Source: Phytophthora colocasiae (lineage: Eukaryota > Oomycota > Peronosporomycetes > Peronosporales > Peronosporaceae). From it: DNA of 64,000 nt. Below the pieces are notes generated by a model, which was not told where the DNA came from, did no database searches, and saw nothing but the letters and a program-made list of their open reading frames with translations. The stretch lies in NCBI GenBank assembly GCA_018806915.1, contig JAGKQI010000098.1:2046001-2110000 (forward strand), read 5' to 3'. The position numbers and the translations under genes are program-made. Below are positions 28,509-40,666 of the stretch, piece by piece (within the stretch, counting starts at the first letter, position 1; the number at the start of each line of letters is the position of its first letter).

Positions 28509-31424
28509 TCACTTGGCGAAGGTTTTGCTTCGCACGGAGAAAACTACGAGCAGCGGGTGGCCATCGAGATGCACTCGCATCGAGTCGTTGTACAGCGGGA
28601 CGCGATACTTGACCTCACCCCCCTCTTCCTGACGAGCGACACGCTTCAGAGACAGCGTGCAGTGGCCGTTCACCGACTCGTTCTTCACCCAAACTAGCAT
28701 ATGAAGTTGCTCCAGTGGTCGCGCGTGTTGAATCACCGCGTTCAGCGACAGATTCAGGCCGTTGGCGCCTTGACACCGCTCCCCGATAACATCAACCTGC
28801 TTCGAATCCTCGCCAACTAGTGGCGCGACGATACGTGTCTTCTTGGGAACAACTGTATTGGAATCACCCCAAACTAGCACCATATTGAAGACCCTCAACA
28901 CTGTCGAGATCGTCCGGTTCTGAGCTTTCATCTGTCGGACCACACGCGCCTGGTCGAAGTAGCTGCCGCTCACGGAGCTCGAATACCTGTCCCCATCGCC
29001 AAGGCCACTGGCAGTGGAAAATGACCGAGAATTACGACGTGATAACCTTCGCGGTGATCCCGACGACAATATAGCGCTGTCTTGCTGAGGGAAACTGAGA
29101 ACGAAAGTGCCGTACACAGGACTGTGATCGCTCACATCCATTCCAACACCCTGGTTCACAGACCGGTAGTTGTCGATAAGCCGTGGCGTTGCATCCTGTG
29201 AAGTCGTGTCTAGGACCTTTTCCGGGATCAATTTCGAGTCGCTGACGAGCAAAGAGTGAATCAAAATGCGATCGCACCAGCCAGGCACGCGCTTCTTCAC
29301 TTTACCGCCCTTGTAAAATGGTTCCTTGTACAGCACACGCCACACTCGTGATGGCCACAGCGGCATCGATTCATTTATAGCAGGATCCCGCTTGGGGTAT
29401 TTCTTGTACGTCGGATAGAAATCAGGGAACTTATGGGGCTCCGTGAAGCCTTCGAAAACTCCCCCGTTTCGACGGTCGTTCAACAAACCGTCGAATTTGT
29501 CATGCAGTTCAAGGTTGCGACCTTCTTCAAGCATGTGGAGGACCATCTGAGGGTCCAGCAACACGATACGGTAGTTCATATCTCCCATCCAGACTACGTG
29601 ATGGAACTGCTCAGTTAAATCAAAGCTGTAATGGCCCATGACTCGGCCTAGACTGGCATTCAAGTTCCGGATTTGCTCGCGGCGGTAGGTATCGTTTCGT
29701 GCGTCCAAGTGGCAGTTCACAAACACAACGGTTGTGTGATTGATCATGAGCGCAACAGCCACACCACCCTTAGATCCACTCGTAAGCTTGAACTTGTGTG
29801 CACCTGCTCGAATCAACTTAACTTTGTCCTGGATATCCGCGCAGTAGAACACCGCCATGCCTGTGAATTTAGTACCAACGAAAGCTCCGTCACCACGGCC
29901 GTGTACAGCATCAATTACGGCATCAGGAGGCTGATTCTTGTGGTTCACCATAAAATCGCTGTTTTTCATCTCCATTCGGTAGTACCGAGCACCACGCTCG
30001 TTCCGATTCAAGTAAGCTGTTACCGCATGATACACGTTCTCCGAAACACCTTCCTGTACTCCAAGCACATACAACTGGTACCCGTGCGGCAGGTAATTCT
30101 GCAGCATTGTGGCCGAGCGCTGTTCGTCAATGATACCTTTTCCGTCATCGAACGGATCTGCCGCGCCCATGTTCCACGTACCTACCCACATGCGTACGTC
30201 GCGCATATTCGATCTCTTCCCAGTCTTAAACGACGGCGATGCACTCGGTCCTAACGACAAGCTGCCTGTTCTCAGTCCTGCCTCGAAGTACGAGCGTGGC
30301 GACGTGATCCGATTTTCAGCATCGTCGAACCCTTCATCCAGATCTAAACCTGCGCTTGGCATGCTCTGCTGAGCCACAAGGGACGAGTTCTTGCGCGCAC
30401 TCTTAAGTGCGAAGTGCTGGGGCCTCATACTGGCAAGATCCTCTTCGGTCTCGGAGCTCGAGCGCTGGAACGAGTCGCTCTTGCGCGAGGGCTCATGCGT
30501 GCTAGGCGTCGTTGCAACCGTTAAGGCTGCTGTTCCGATCTTGTCCCCGCCGTTCACAGTAGTGGACGCTGCAACGGCTGGAGCAGGGAACGTGCGGAGT
30601 TTCTCAAGAGCGAACTCAGGCTGCTCGAGATCCGCTAAGTTGTTGCAACTGAAGCTGCTTTTGACGTTGTTCGTGCCATTCCAATACCCAGAGCGCAGCT
30701 TCACGGCCGCTTCCGTCGCACTCGCAACGGACGCTAAGCGCCTCGAACGGGTGCGATGTGACGCCGCGGCTGCCTCCGCCACTGTCAAACCTGTGACTCC
30801 GAGGCCGTTCGCGACGCTCTTGGACTTGTTTAACCCCCTTCGTCGCTCGGCCTTCAACGCGTGCATCTCTCCACCTGCAAATGACTTTGGTGGGTCTTTG
30901 CCGTTCTTCAACCGGAAGTTCTCGGCCTCCAGCTCCTGCACGCGTCTACTTAGTCTGGCCGCCGTCAATGCCCACTCACTGGAGTCACGTCGAGGCTCCA
31001 CGACGTCGTCTGTGTGGTCCATACTGGCATTACGACGCAGCGCAACAGACGCGTCCTCTACGTGGCCAATACTGACTTTACGCCGGCGTTCGGCCGCTTC
31101 ATCTCGCCCGGCGCTGACGTTGCGCGGAGGAAGACCTGGACGTCCCCATTGCGGACTATTGGTGACGCTACTACCGTCACTACTTGACGTCGCTTGTTTC
31201 CTTAATACTGTGCGTGGTGCCGGAGATGACGCGGGAGACGTAGGCGTCTGCAGTCCCGGGGCGGCCGTGGCCACACGCGCTCGCGCAGGCGACACGAGTC
31301 TTCGCACGTCGAGCGTCTTCTTGGACGTGGGCACCAGCAGCTCCTGCAGCTCCTGCAGCGTGGCCGGCTCTTCGATCTGGGAGAAGGCGCGCGTCACGCG
31401 GATGCGCGCGGGGCGGTCGGTCAT
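28509..31424 (-). CDS. Inositol polyphosphate 5-phosphatase
   Basis: Single exon, 971 residues. A low-complexity Ser/Arg-rich N-terminal half (about 400 residues, with a short coiled coil near AARLSRRVQELEAENFRLK) leads to the catalytic domain at about 405-785. This has MWVGTWNMG at the start, GVAVALMINHTTVVFVNCHLDA, the metal motif VVWMGDMNYRI (near 610), VPGWCDRILIHS (near 715) and SDHSPVYGTF (near 768). A C2- or ASH-like beta-rich tail closes the protein. The domain removes the 5-phosphate from phosphoinositides or soluble inositol phosphates in the SHIP/OCRL/synaptojanin group. Substrate choice cannot be told. The rotatin gene starts divergently 349 bp away. Confidence 0.88.
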   Translation of the reverse strand: MTDRPARIRVTRAFSQIEEPATLQELQELLVPTSKKTLDVRRLVSPARARVATAAPGLQTPTSPASSPAPRTVLRKQATSSSDGSSVTNSPQWGRPGLPPRNVSAGRDEAAERRRKVSIGHVEDASVALRRNASMDHTDDVVEPRRDSSEWALTAARLSRRVQELEAENFRLKNGKDPPKSFAGGEMHALKAERRRGLNKSKSVANGLGVTGLTVAEAAAASHRTRSRRLASVASATEAAVKLRSGYWNGTNNVKSSFSCNNLADLEQPEFALEKLRTFPAPAVAASTTVNGGDKIGTAALTVATTPSTHEPSRKSDSFQRSSSETEEDLASMRPQHFALKSARKNSSLVAQQSMPSAGLDLDEGFDDAENRITSPRSYFEAGLRTGSLSLGPSASPSFKTGKRSNMRDVRMWVGTWNMGAADPFDDGKGIIDEQRSATMLQNYLPHGYQLYVLGVQEGVSENVYHAVTAYLNRNERGARYYRMEMKNSDFMVNHKNQPPDAVIDAVHGRGDGAFVGTKFTGMAVFYCADIQDKVKLIRAGAHKFKLTSGSKGGVAVALMINHTTVVFVNCHLDARNDTYRREQIRNLNASLGRVMGHYSFDLTEQFHHVVWMGDMNYRIVLLDPQMVLHMLEEGRNLELHDKFDGLLNDRRNGGVFEGFTEPHKFPDFYPTYKKYPKRDPAINESMPLWPSRVWRVLYKEPFYKGGKVKKRVPGWCDRILIHSLLVSDSKLIPEKVLDTTSQDATPRLIDNYRSVNQGVGMDVSDHSPVYGTFVLSFPQQDSAILSSGSPRRLSRRNSRSFSTASGLGDGDRYSSSVSGSYFDQARVVRQMKAQNRTISTVLRVFNMVLVWGDSNTVVPKKTRIVAPLVGEDSKQVDVIGERCQGANGLNLSLNAVIQHARPLEQLHMLVWVKNESVNGHCTLSLKRVARQEEGGEVKYRVPLYNDSMRVHLDGHPLLVVFSVRSKTFAK

Positions 31425-31773
31425 GGAGATAAAGGGTTAATAGCTGGGAGACTCTGCCGAAACGGTTCTTCGTGTGTGAACCCACTGGATATAGTTTAGA
31501 CATTTTCCTGTTTCAACATGCGTTCGTACATGTGTTGTATTTTTTATCACTGGGGAAGAGAAAGACCTGTTGATGACAAGGCACAACAAGCACATCGCAA
31601 TGTACATGTAGATTCTACCTTGCCTTGCCTACACTTGCATTGCACATGTACTGTATGCTTGAATAATTAACCCTTTCCAGCATTAATACTCCAGATGACT
31701 TCAACCAGATAAATCGCACCGAATTAGTTAAATCGGAGCTAATTCCCCAGTTTTGAATTTTACCGCGCAAGTC
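31425..31773. promoter_or_regulatory. Shared promoter region of 5-phosphatase and rotatin genes
   Basis: 349 bp between divergent starts. It is AT-rich, with repeated GTACATGT-like words (31529, 31600, 31645). No gene or element recognised. Confidence 0.4.
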
Positions 31774-34700
31774 ATGGACAGTAGGCTGGACGCTCTGGTG
31801 CTCAAGCTGCAGCATCCACTGGCCAAGATCCGGTCCCGAGCGCTGCACAGTCTACTATTTAAACTGCGGGAGCGTCTGGTGAGGTGGCAGGAGCTGGAGC
31901 CGCTGCAGAACTCGCTGATTCCCGCGCTTTTAGCGTGTTTAGAGCCACCACTGGAGCTGGAGACGCTGCATGTGCTTGAGCTGCTGGTCCAGAGCCAATC
32001 TGAGGTGTTTCTAGCGAGTTTACAGCACTCTGGGGCGGCGGAGAAGCTTCAAAGAGCTGCTAAGTGCAATCCGGAGCTTCAGAGCAGCTATGAAAAGGTT
32101 TTACGCTGCAGTTCCCCGTAAAAATGAGGTGAAAACGCTTAATTCTGTGTCTTGTTGTGGTGTTTTGAGCAGCTTCTTAGGCAGATTTACGTCACCAAGT
32201 TAATACCAGTGGAAACAACCGATCGAGATGAAGTGAGCACTCCAGAGGAAGAGATACAGGCGGAGAAGGAGCAGTTTAGGACCAGTGCAGCACTGTCAGA
32301 CCGACGACGAGCTCCTAAAGTGCCCGAATTGGAAGCACAAGGGTGGAGATTTGCACCAGTGATACTGACGTCGGTGGATGAGCAATTTCTGTTTGAGTTC
32401 GAGGTGAAATTGCAGCTGAGGACGGAGACGCAGGACATTGTCAAGACACTCGCGACGTTCAGGAACGATTTATTGAGAAACTTCCCTGCAGAAGTGTTTT
32501 TACAGAGACCTGCAGTGTTGCAGTACATGCTACATCTTGTGCAGCAGCCTATTTTGCCTGGAAGTCCAGTGACAAATGGAGAAAATGTTGTCACAGATGC
32601 TTTGGAGAGGGCGATGGAGGTTTCGTTTGGTGTGAACTACTTCGATGAGATGCTGGCTCCGACGTTCTCGAACAAGCGAGGGAATTTATCAGGTGCAGTG
32701 GTTATGGCAAGTCTTAAAGCGATTGAGTCGTTCTTGTCTGCATTGAAGCTTACCCGGAGGACGTGTCTTGATCCAACTTTCGTGGTACATGCACCCAAAG
32801 TGCACGTGGAGTTGTTTGATTCGTATGACACTCGACGAGTGTTGTATCCACGTGCGAGTGTAGAAGTTAAAAAGGATACAGGGAAAGTACCCCGACAAAG
32901 AGGTGAGGAGGATGCTGGACAGTTCGAGCAGTTCTCGTTGAGTGGAGCCATCTACAAGTTATTCATGAGCATTTTACCTTTACTACGATCAGCTAGACAT
33001 CCACGTCTGCACTTGCTGAACCTCCTAGTCACAGCACTAACAGACTTACCGGAGATAGGTAGCATATCTCCCGTTCAGGGCCTGGATAAGTTGCGATTAG
33101 AGCGTATTTTGGAGCTGCTCGGTGGAATCTGTCGACCTGTAACACTGGAGCAAGGAAATACAATTATGGACAGCGATCTGGAGCTTACTCATTCGGCGAC
33201 ATGGAAACTGGTTGAACTTGTGGTTCGATTACTGCGATTGTATCCTTCGTCTCGCTATCACGTGGAGGGAAGCTCTTATGATGTTGATAGTGATGAAAGT
33301 GGCATAATTATTCCCCGGCAGCTGTGGGAAGCGGTGAAGCTGTGGGTTGCCAACCCTCTATTTCCTGGTGTGGCTGCAGAATGGAAAGATGAAGCACTGG
33401 TCCGTGTTTTGTCAAAAATCGACTCAACGATACCTGCATTCATCAATTTGAAGCGCTCGTCCCAGCAAGACGCCAAGTTCGTCCTCGATTTTGTGGCATT
33501 TGCGAAGACTCACCGCGATCAGTTAACAGATTTTAAACCGTGGGAGAAACCTTCCATTTTGGCTTTGGAAGTTGCATTGAAAACGATTCAAATGAGGTCC
33601 GCTTTTAACGATCCTGATGCAGAGATCATTGCAGACGCTACACTACAAACAATATGGACAACGTTGACTGCGAATGCTGAGAGTGAACTCACTGAAGCCG
33701 ATGTCGAGGCAATTCAAGCTATCCTGTGCGATCTATTATGTGGATTGGTTGAGAAGGCACAGACAGCGATTGCCTATTTCTTCCGTGGTCTCGTGGTACT
33801 TGTCGGCAACCTCACAAACGAAGCTTTCAGCGTCCCGAATGATCGTCAACGTCAATTTTTTGCAGAGATTTTGTGTAAACCGAGATTTCTCACGCTATTG
33901 CTGCTAGTCTTAGCTAGGCAGAAAGAACACGCTGACGACAAAGTTGAAGTGGCAGCGTTCTGGGAGGTTTTGCATGCGGCTTTAAGGCATCTTGGAAACT
34001 CTGGAGACAATTTACTATTGCTAGAGCCAGTGGTTCCGTTGCTCCAGCATTTCGCGTACATCGAGCCGTCAGAAGCTTCCCCAAAGGAGCAACGTTCTAC
34101 TCAACCGCAACTAGCTGAAATCTTGAATCGAGTGGAAATGATCGTATCAATCCAAACGAGGTATACGATAATCTGTCGATGTCTACTTCACGAGTCGACA
34201 TACATTCGCAAGGCTGCTGCTTCTGGAATTCTTCGATTGCTGTCTCAAGTGGCCCCGTCTTGTGTGGAATGGATCTCAAGGGAGAAAGAGATTCTTGAAG
34301 ACCCATTTGGAGGTTCGATCACGGATGTCGATGACGAGAGAATGGACCTCGAAAGGATACTCATGGAGTCCCCTCTACCTGTGATTAAGAGAAATGAATA
34401 CGAACCAAGCGAAAACGAGCTATCCTCACAACTGAGCAAGTTGTCGCACTTGTATAAAGTACTTTCCGGGTCTTCTGCCACATTTGGCAGTATGAGAGAG
34501 ACGGCACTTAAAGAACTGGTCATGTTCGTCGACAACGCGTCTGTGGAACTCTTCACACTGTTTGAAGAGTTGAATAAATTCTCAGACTTTGTCGGTCTAC
34601 TTCGTATGATTCTCCAGGAAGAGTCAAGTGTGATGGACTCGTCGACAGTTCATCTAGCACTCCTCTTGTTCAGGACTTTGTTGCTCCGTAGTCGATTGTT

Positions 34701-37700
34701 GCGTTCAGCCATTCGGCGCGAACATGAGGTGATGGAGCTCTTAATGCCGCTGATTTTTCACTCTTCCGCTTCTGTCCGGGCGCAGATGTACTACATCGTC
34801 CTGTTGCTCACGTGTTCGGCTGAAAATTTCATTCCGATCAAGCATTTTAGCAACGACAAGGATGAATTCAACGAAGCGAGGATTCCCGACATGATTAAGG
34901 CAACCTTTGGCCTATATTCCAGTCGCTGGACACGGTGTTTCGTTACTACATGTTCGTTAGCTCAACAGTTCCAGGCAAATGGATCATTACTCGTCAAGCA
35001 AACGGATTCCTCCTGGCTGCAAGAAGTGAGAATTATCCTCAATCAAACCAAGGAGGAAATGAGGGATGGAGAGTCTAATGACCAACTCGCTTCACTACTG
35101 GGCAATGAGTACGCGCTTATCACTCAGAAGGTTCGAGCCGCGCGGTCGCATGGGAAATGCTTGAACGCAGTGTACCATTTGATGACCATCTGCGAGGCCT
35201 GGCCGTCTGCAAGGGAGCAATTTGTTGGAGAATGGGAAGCAGACTTCGAACGGTACTTTGCTGTTCCGCCCAAAAGCGATCGAGACGAAGTCATCATCAG
35301 CTCACTTGTAAACACACTCAGTGTGTTGTTTTGTGCTATGTCAAGAGGTGAACAGTTGCGAGCGCTTGTAGTGATGAAGCGCAAGGTTCTCCCGTTGCTG
35401 AAGAGGTCCCAGAGCAAAGCCTTTTCACTTCAAGTGGCGCGGCTGCTGGTCAACGTGAGTGAATCTAAGATTGCCGACTTGTTCGTGTCTCTAGCTGCCG
35501 ACACGGATATCATCTCGACTATTTGCACCAAGTATTCGTCGATCTACGCTACCGATCCTATTCTCCAGTGCCTTATGCTGGAGGTTCTATTACGCTTTGC
35601 TCACGCCGTGAAAAATGCTCAATTATCGATTTCTTCAGGCGAGAAAATCCGTAAGAGGCTTGTGGAAATGCTGTCGCCGCTGCTCACCGTAGTGTGTCGT
35701 CATCGAGTCCCTGGCTCCTTCTTGGAGCGCAATGTATTTGTCGTTGGCTCTCAATGTATGATAGCTATCTTGCGGACCCTTCCACGGGAGATTCTGTTGG
35801 CCAGCGACTGTCCTCTGGAACACACAGACAGCAGCCTCCTTCTCGACGGAAGTTGGGCATCCCGCTTTCTTTTTGACCACGTTTCGCCTATCCGAGAGCT
35901 GGGGTTTCGTGTGATGCAGCATCCTACGTCTTCAGACTCTCCAACCACCAGACTACTTGAGATGGCGTTCGAAACATCCACAGACGACACCGAGGCAGAT
36001 GCTGTGCGTGCATCTGCGTGCTCTGTTTTGACCGAGGAGATTCTTTGCTATCACGAACGACGTCCGGACCAGCAAGCAGCTATAGTGGAGGTGTTCCACG
36101 GGACTTCACTGGCTGGAACGGTGATACGCTCACTCTTAACCATCTTGAAGTCGAACAAATTGCTTGTTCGAACTGCTGGTGCGTTTGTTCGATTGGTTCG
36201 AGCGTTATACACACAGAGGGATGCTCTAAAGGACCATTTTGGAAACATAAAGCAAGAACTGGGGGCGGCTGAAGAGGATGATGATATTTACGCACGCCTG
36301 GTTCAGGCACTCTCACTCCGTGAGTGGAAAGACTCATGTAATCGCTACAGTTCCTGCTGTTTGCTTTTGCCTTGTGATGGATTCGCTTGGAGACGTTCAC
36401 TGCTTCCTGCCATTTTGGAACTTACGGCTGAAATGTTAACTCTTCTCCAGGCTGTTTGTTATGACGGCGGTAGCGAACAAGTTTCCTTCTTCCTCTTGGT
36501 AAGTTTCGTGCTTGGTTTGCTCTATTGTAGCATTGGCTAACCTAGGTGTTGCGACGCAGCATACAACGCTGCAGTATCAACTGATGGAGCTCGTGCACGA
36601 TGTTCACTCTTCGTTTGACGAGACGCTTTCGAAGGGTATAAAGCGGATGCAGTATGAAGTTCTCGACCTTAGCGCATCCACGCTCTGTATTCTTCTGGCT
36701 CAGGTGTGTGACCAGAACAGCGGATACGACGCAGAACGGTTCGGCGCTCCTACAACGTTGGGCTTTGGAGCGGAGTTTATGGGCGTGGTAGCGTGTTTGC
36801 TACAACCTCAACACCCGATCGACTTTCGAATCTCCTTTTCTCGAGTTGTGCCCGCGGTACGTTATTTAAACGAAAGGGAGTCTATTACCTATTACCTGCC
36901 CACTCACAATGTGATTGCTGTGATCTTAGGTTTCCTTGCTGCATCCAAGCTCGCTCCAAACCTCAGAAGTTTCAGTCCTATGCTCCGCCGTGTTCGATCT
37001 TTTTCAAGAAGTGGCTGAGTCCAGGCCATTGGAAGCGCACAAGGCAGCAGAAGGTCGTGTATTTCCGCTGACATCGATTCAGCGCGTCTCAAGCGCGCTT
37101 CAAGTGCTGATCGAAGCAAATCCAAGTCTCCAGGAGCTCGTGCAGATCAAGCGTGCTGTTCCTTTCGCTATGGCGTCGATCAAAGATTCTTTCGCTGCAA
37201 TTCGCGTCGCTGGCGGCTTTGGCGGCAAGCGAAGTCGGAGTGCAACCCCTGACTTGTTTGTGCTGGACCTCTGCGGACGTATCCAAACTCACATGGAAGT
37301 CGCCAGCTCTATCGTCGGCAGTAATATCGATAGCCAGCGACTGGCAAAGGTACGTGAATACTTGGCATCAGTCCATAGTGCAGTCTAACAACTGGTGTTC
37401 TCTAGGACGAGGGCCTCCTCAATCTGATGCTGTCGAACTGGAATATCATGAAGGCGGCTCACACGCGGGGATCGCAGCTGATGCTACGCGCTCTTCATCT
37501 GCTGACGAATTACTGCTACGGGAATGACCAAACAAGGAGCTCGGTGTTGATTTCTCCATCTCCTGGTTCTGGAAGAGACAATCATACACTGTTGTCGTTA
37601 GTGTTTGACTTGGCCAGCAATCGAGGGGGAGTGACAGCTTCCCATCGAGCATCAAGCGCGGTTACTTCGTCCGCAGACATGGCTTTGAGCAACGCTGCAT

Positions 37701-38363
37701 GCCAAGTTCTTAAGAGCGTCCTACTCAACACTGAATGCATCATGGCGTCCGTTAAAGCTGGGTGTATCTCCAAACTGGTTGATTCGCTTCAGGATCGGCT
37801 TAAACAGATGCGGCAAACTTCCAAGACGAACCTTCAGGAGAACGAGAACCTAGCAAACATGCTTAGCGTTCTTAGTGGCATTGCTTGCAGCGAGGAAGGC
37901 GCTCGTGTGCTCTACAACTGGGCCACACTGCTCGTTCTCGTGTTGGGCGATGTCTTGTGTTCACCAGACGAGGCAATTCGACGCAGTGGCTGCTTGTTCT
38001 TGAGGAATCTCGCGCTTTCACAGGCCACTAAGAACCACTTCGCTCTCTGGGAAGAACTGCTGGATGAAGTGATTGCTCTCTGTGTCCGAGAAATCAAGGA
38101 CACTATTACTCTTGGATACCTCTCAGCAGCGCTGTGGTCGATTGTTTACGACAACCAAAAAGCGCGCGCACTGCTGCTGTCACGACCATCAGCATTACGA
38201 AGCTTGCAGCAGGTGCTGGGAGCTCACAATACTGGTACGTACTTATGTTGTCAAATACTAAGTTCGAAGTTAATTCGTTGTGTTCTATGCAGGTGCCGCA
38301 GATTGCTTATCTTCTAACATTGTGGAGAATCTGCGACGCGTGTTGTTGCTTATTCAGGAGTAA
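31774..38363 (+). CDS. RTTN: Rotatin-like centriole/basal-body protein
   Basis: Six exons in constant phase: 31774-32097, 32173-36498, 36560-36856, 36930-37349, 37406-38234 and 38293-38363. The total is about 2,088 residues, close to the 2,226 of human rotatin. The N-terminus LVLKLQHPLAKIRSRALHSL matches the conserved rotatin start, an armadillo-like repeat of the form KLGHxLAEIRxRAL. Exon 2 has the family's NFPAEVFLQRPAVLQ segment. The rest is alpha-helical repeats throughout. Rotatin is needed for centriole elongation and for basal bodies and cilia. The gene is the longest in the window, and exon 2 is 4.3 kb without a stop. The 3' exons are small and depend on hand-placed splice sites. Confidence 0.82.
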
Positions 38364-38495
38364 TGGGCTTGAGCAAGAAGTTCCATCACCAGAAACCCAC
38401 AAGAGTCCGTATTTATTCATCACACCGTGATACTAACAAAACGGAGGCTACGGTATGTACACAGCCAATAAATAGTCCATGCCACGGCTTGAACC

Positions 38496-40604
38496 TCAGG
38501 GGATATCAAAGTCCTCTTCTTCACTGCTGTAGTTGTCTTCGCCTTCATCCTCGGAGGAACTACCATCCTTCTCAACACGAATGTGCGTTGTTCCTCCGGG
38601 ACTCACGACTCCTCTAAGAGAATGAGAGCCAACATCCTCCACCAGCATGACAGCCCTCTTCTACCGGTAATTGCAAAAAAACAACAACTTCAGCACCAGC
38701 ATCTACATCATAATCTGCTTTTCAAGACGTACCTTGGCGTTTGTAGCCTTCCCCTTCGCTGCTTTAACAGGAGTAACCATTGAGGTAACACGCCGTACTT
38801 TTCCACCAGCCATCACCCCACCTCCCGCAACATGTTGACGATTGATTCCCAGTACATACGAGTCAATATCGTCACGTCTACGCGAACTCAGCCTCTGAAG
38901 CAGACCCGGAGCTTCGTCATCCATCTCCGAATCGTCATCGAAACTGCGCGATGGTGTCCCCAGTTCCGGGGACTTGATGGAGTCAAACTCGGGCAGTTCC
39001 GGTAGACCTTCCTTGGATGGAGTCGTTTCGAACAGATCATCCACATGCTTTTTCTCGTACTGCAGCACAATTAGTTAGTCGCAACATACACATACCACAG
39101 TCCAGTCCAACCTACCTCCTCAACAAATTCGCGCACTTGCTTTTTGAATTTGTTCGAGCCTGCACGTGCGATCTTGGATGGTATCGTGTCGGCGTTCGCT
39201 TTTTTAATTGGTTTCTTCGCTGGCTTGCGGTTTGTAGGAGGGGACCTGAACTGCTCGAAGGTTTTGGCTTGGCATTCCTGCGCTGACTTTCCTGGAACAT
39301 GTAGCGCTACCTGCAGAATCGGTTAGCATGTTAGTGATACTTGATATATGGTCTCCTCAAGGAGTTGGTGATACCTGTGCCCAAAAATTCGAAGCAGTTG
39401 TTGGGATTTTGAGCTTGGCATCGATTAAAGCCTCAGACTGCTCGTGCGTCCAGATATCTGCCTCTGCTTCAGGTTCTGGCGGGGATTTCTTTTCTCTTTT
39501 CACTGGAGCACGAGTCTGTCAAGCGACAATAACACAGCCTTAGTTAATTAGCAAAAGTAAAAAGACATTATAAACTCGTACCTTTTTGGGCTTTGGCGTC
39601 TCAAACACATTGTCATCTTGAAGCGGAGATGAAGCAACGGGCACTTCAAAGCTAAAATCTCCCACTTCGTCAATCGACGGCATTGGTGAGCTATCCCTGT
39701 TCTTGTCCACCGGTCTTGCTTTCTTCTGCTTCGGTTTACCTGTCGTTTTTTCTTTGTTTGACTTGACCACAAAAGGTAGTAACCGTTTGGAAAAAAATGC
39801 CGGAATGCCGTCCTCCATCAGCTCCAAAGCCGCACTAGGAACACCTGCACTCTTCCGGCCCAATTTCCCACTTAGCGTCACGTACTCTCCATCTGTTGAC
39901 GTGAATTTCTTAGTATTTTCACGCTTTCCCACCTCAAACCGCATCGTCTTCCCATCCACCTGTCCAGTAACTACCATTCGCACTCGATCACTACCAGTCT
40001 CCAACACTGGAGGCCACTCAACGCTCCAGTTCATCAGCACCGTTGTTTTTCTTTTCTTCCTAGCTGCGTCCTTCTTTGGGGACTGGAAATCCAGTTTTTT
40101 CTGGATCTCGAAGTCTTCTTGCTCCTGTTCCTGCTCTTCCAGATCCTCAATCTTCTCTAAACTGCTTCTTTTCCATTTCTTCTTCATTGAACGCGTAACA
40201 GGCGTACGTCCTGCCATCTCCAACACTCCTGTATGGTGTTTCCTATGTTTTTTCCGTTGTTTAGCGGCACTTCTAGTCACTGCAGGAGACGAAAACTCCT
40301 CCTGTTGATCTTCATCTCTCTTCTTCTTTTTTTTCTTCTTCTTCTTGAGGCTTTTATGCAACTTTAACAGCGCAAACGGGTCTTCATCATCATCTGTCTC
40401 TCTAACTTGATCAGGAGCACTGAAAGACTGCGGAAGACGTCGAATAGGACTGAGATTGTCGTCATAACGTCTCTTTTTTCGTGGCTTTCGCGTGGAGTTT
40501 ACAACAGCGTCTTCTCGTCCTAAACCAACCAACGCGCTCTCCAGGACGGAGCTGTAGCGACTGCGACGCAGCGGCGCAGACTTACTACGGCCCAATGACG
40601 CCAT
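38496..40604 (-). CDS. Mis18-binding protein 1 / KNL2-like, SANTA plus SANT/Myb
   Basis: Five exons in constant phase: 40604-39582, 39515-39375, 39310-39116, 39059-38733 and 38660-38496; about 616 residues. Residues about 195-250 (MNWSVEWPPVLETG to EYVTLSGKLG) have the SANTA pattern. Exons 2-3 make a SANT/Myb domain: IWTHEQSEALIDAKLKIP, NFWAQ, and after the intron VALHVPGKSAQECQAKTFEQF. A helix-rich exon (FVEEYEKKHVDDLFETTP) and a GGTTHIRV-containing acidic tail complete it. Mis18BP1/KNL2 directs CENP-A loading at centromeres. The first exon has a run of ten lysines and other basic clusters. The combination SANTA plus SANT/Myb is diagnostic for this family. The stop is about 130 bp from the rotatin stop, and the genes converge. 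Confidence 0.82.
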
Positions 40605-40666
40605 GTTGGCGCGAGGAATTCAAAAATGATACTTGAATCTTCAAGTTTATAATTTTAATATTAATT

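Noticed and set aside
30391..31440. 349-codon open frame on the plus strand, opposite the 5-phosphatase N-terminus
   Set aside because: Ser/Arg-rich antisense of a low-complexity coding region, with no family features. The opposite strand has a clear 5-phosphatase.
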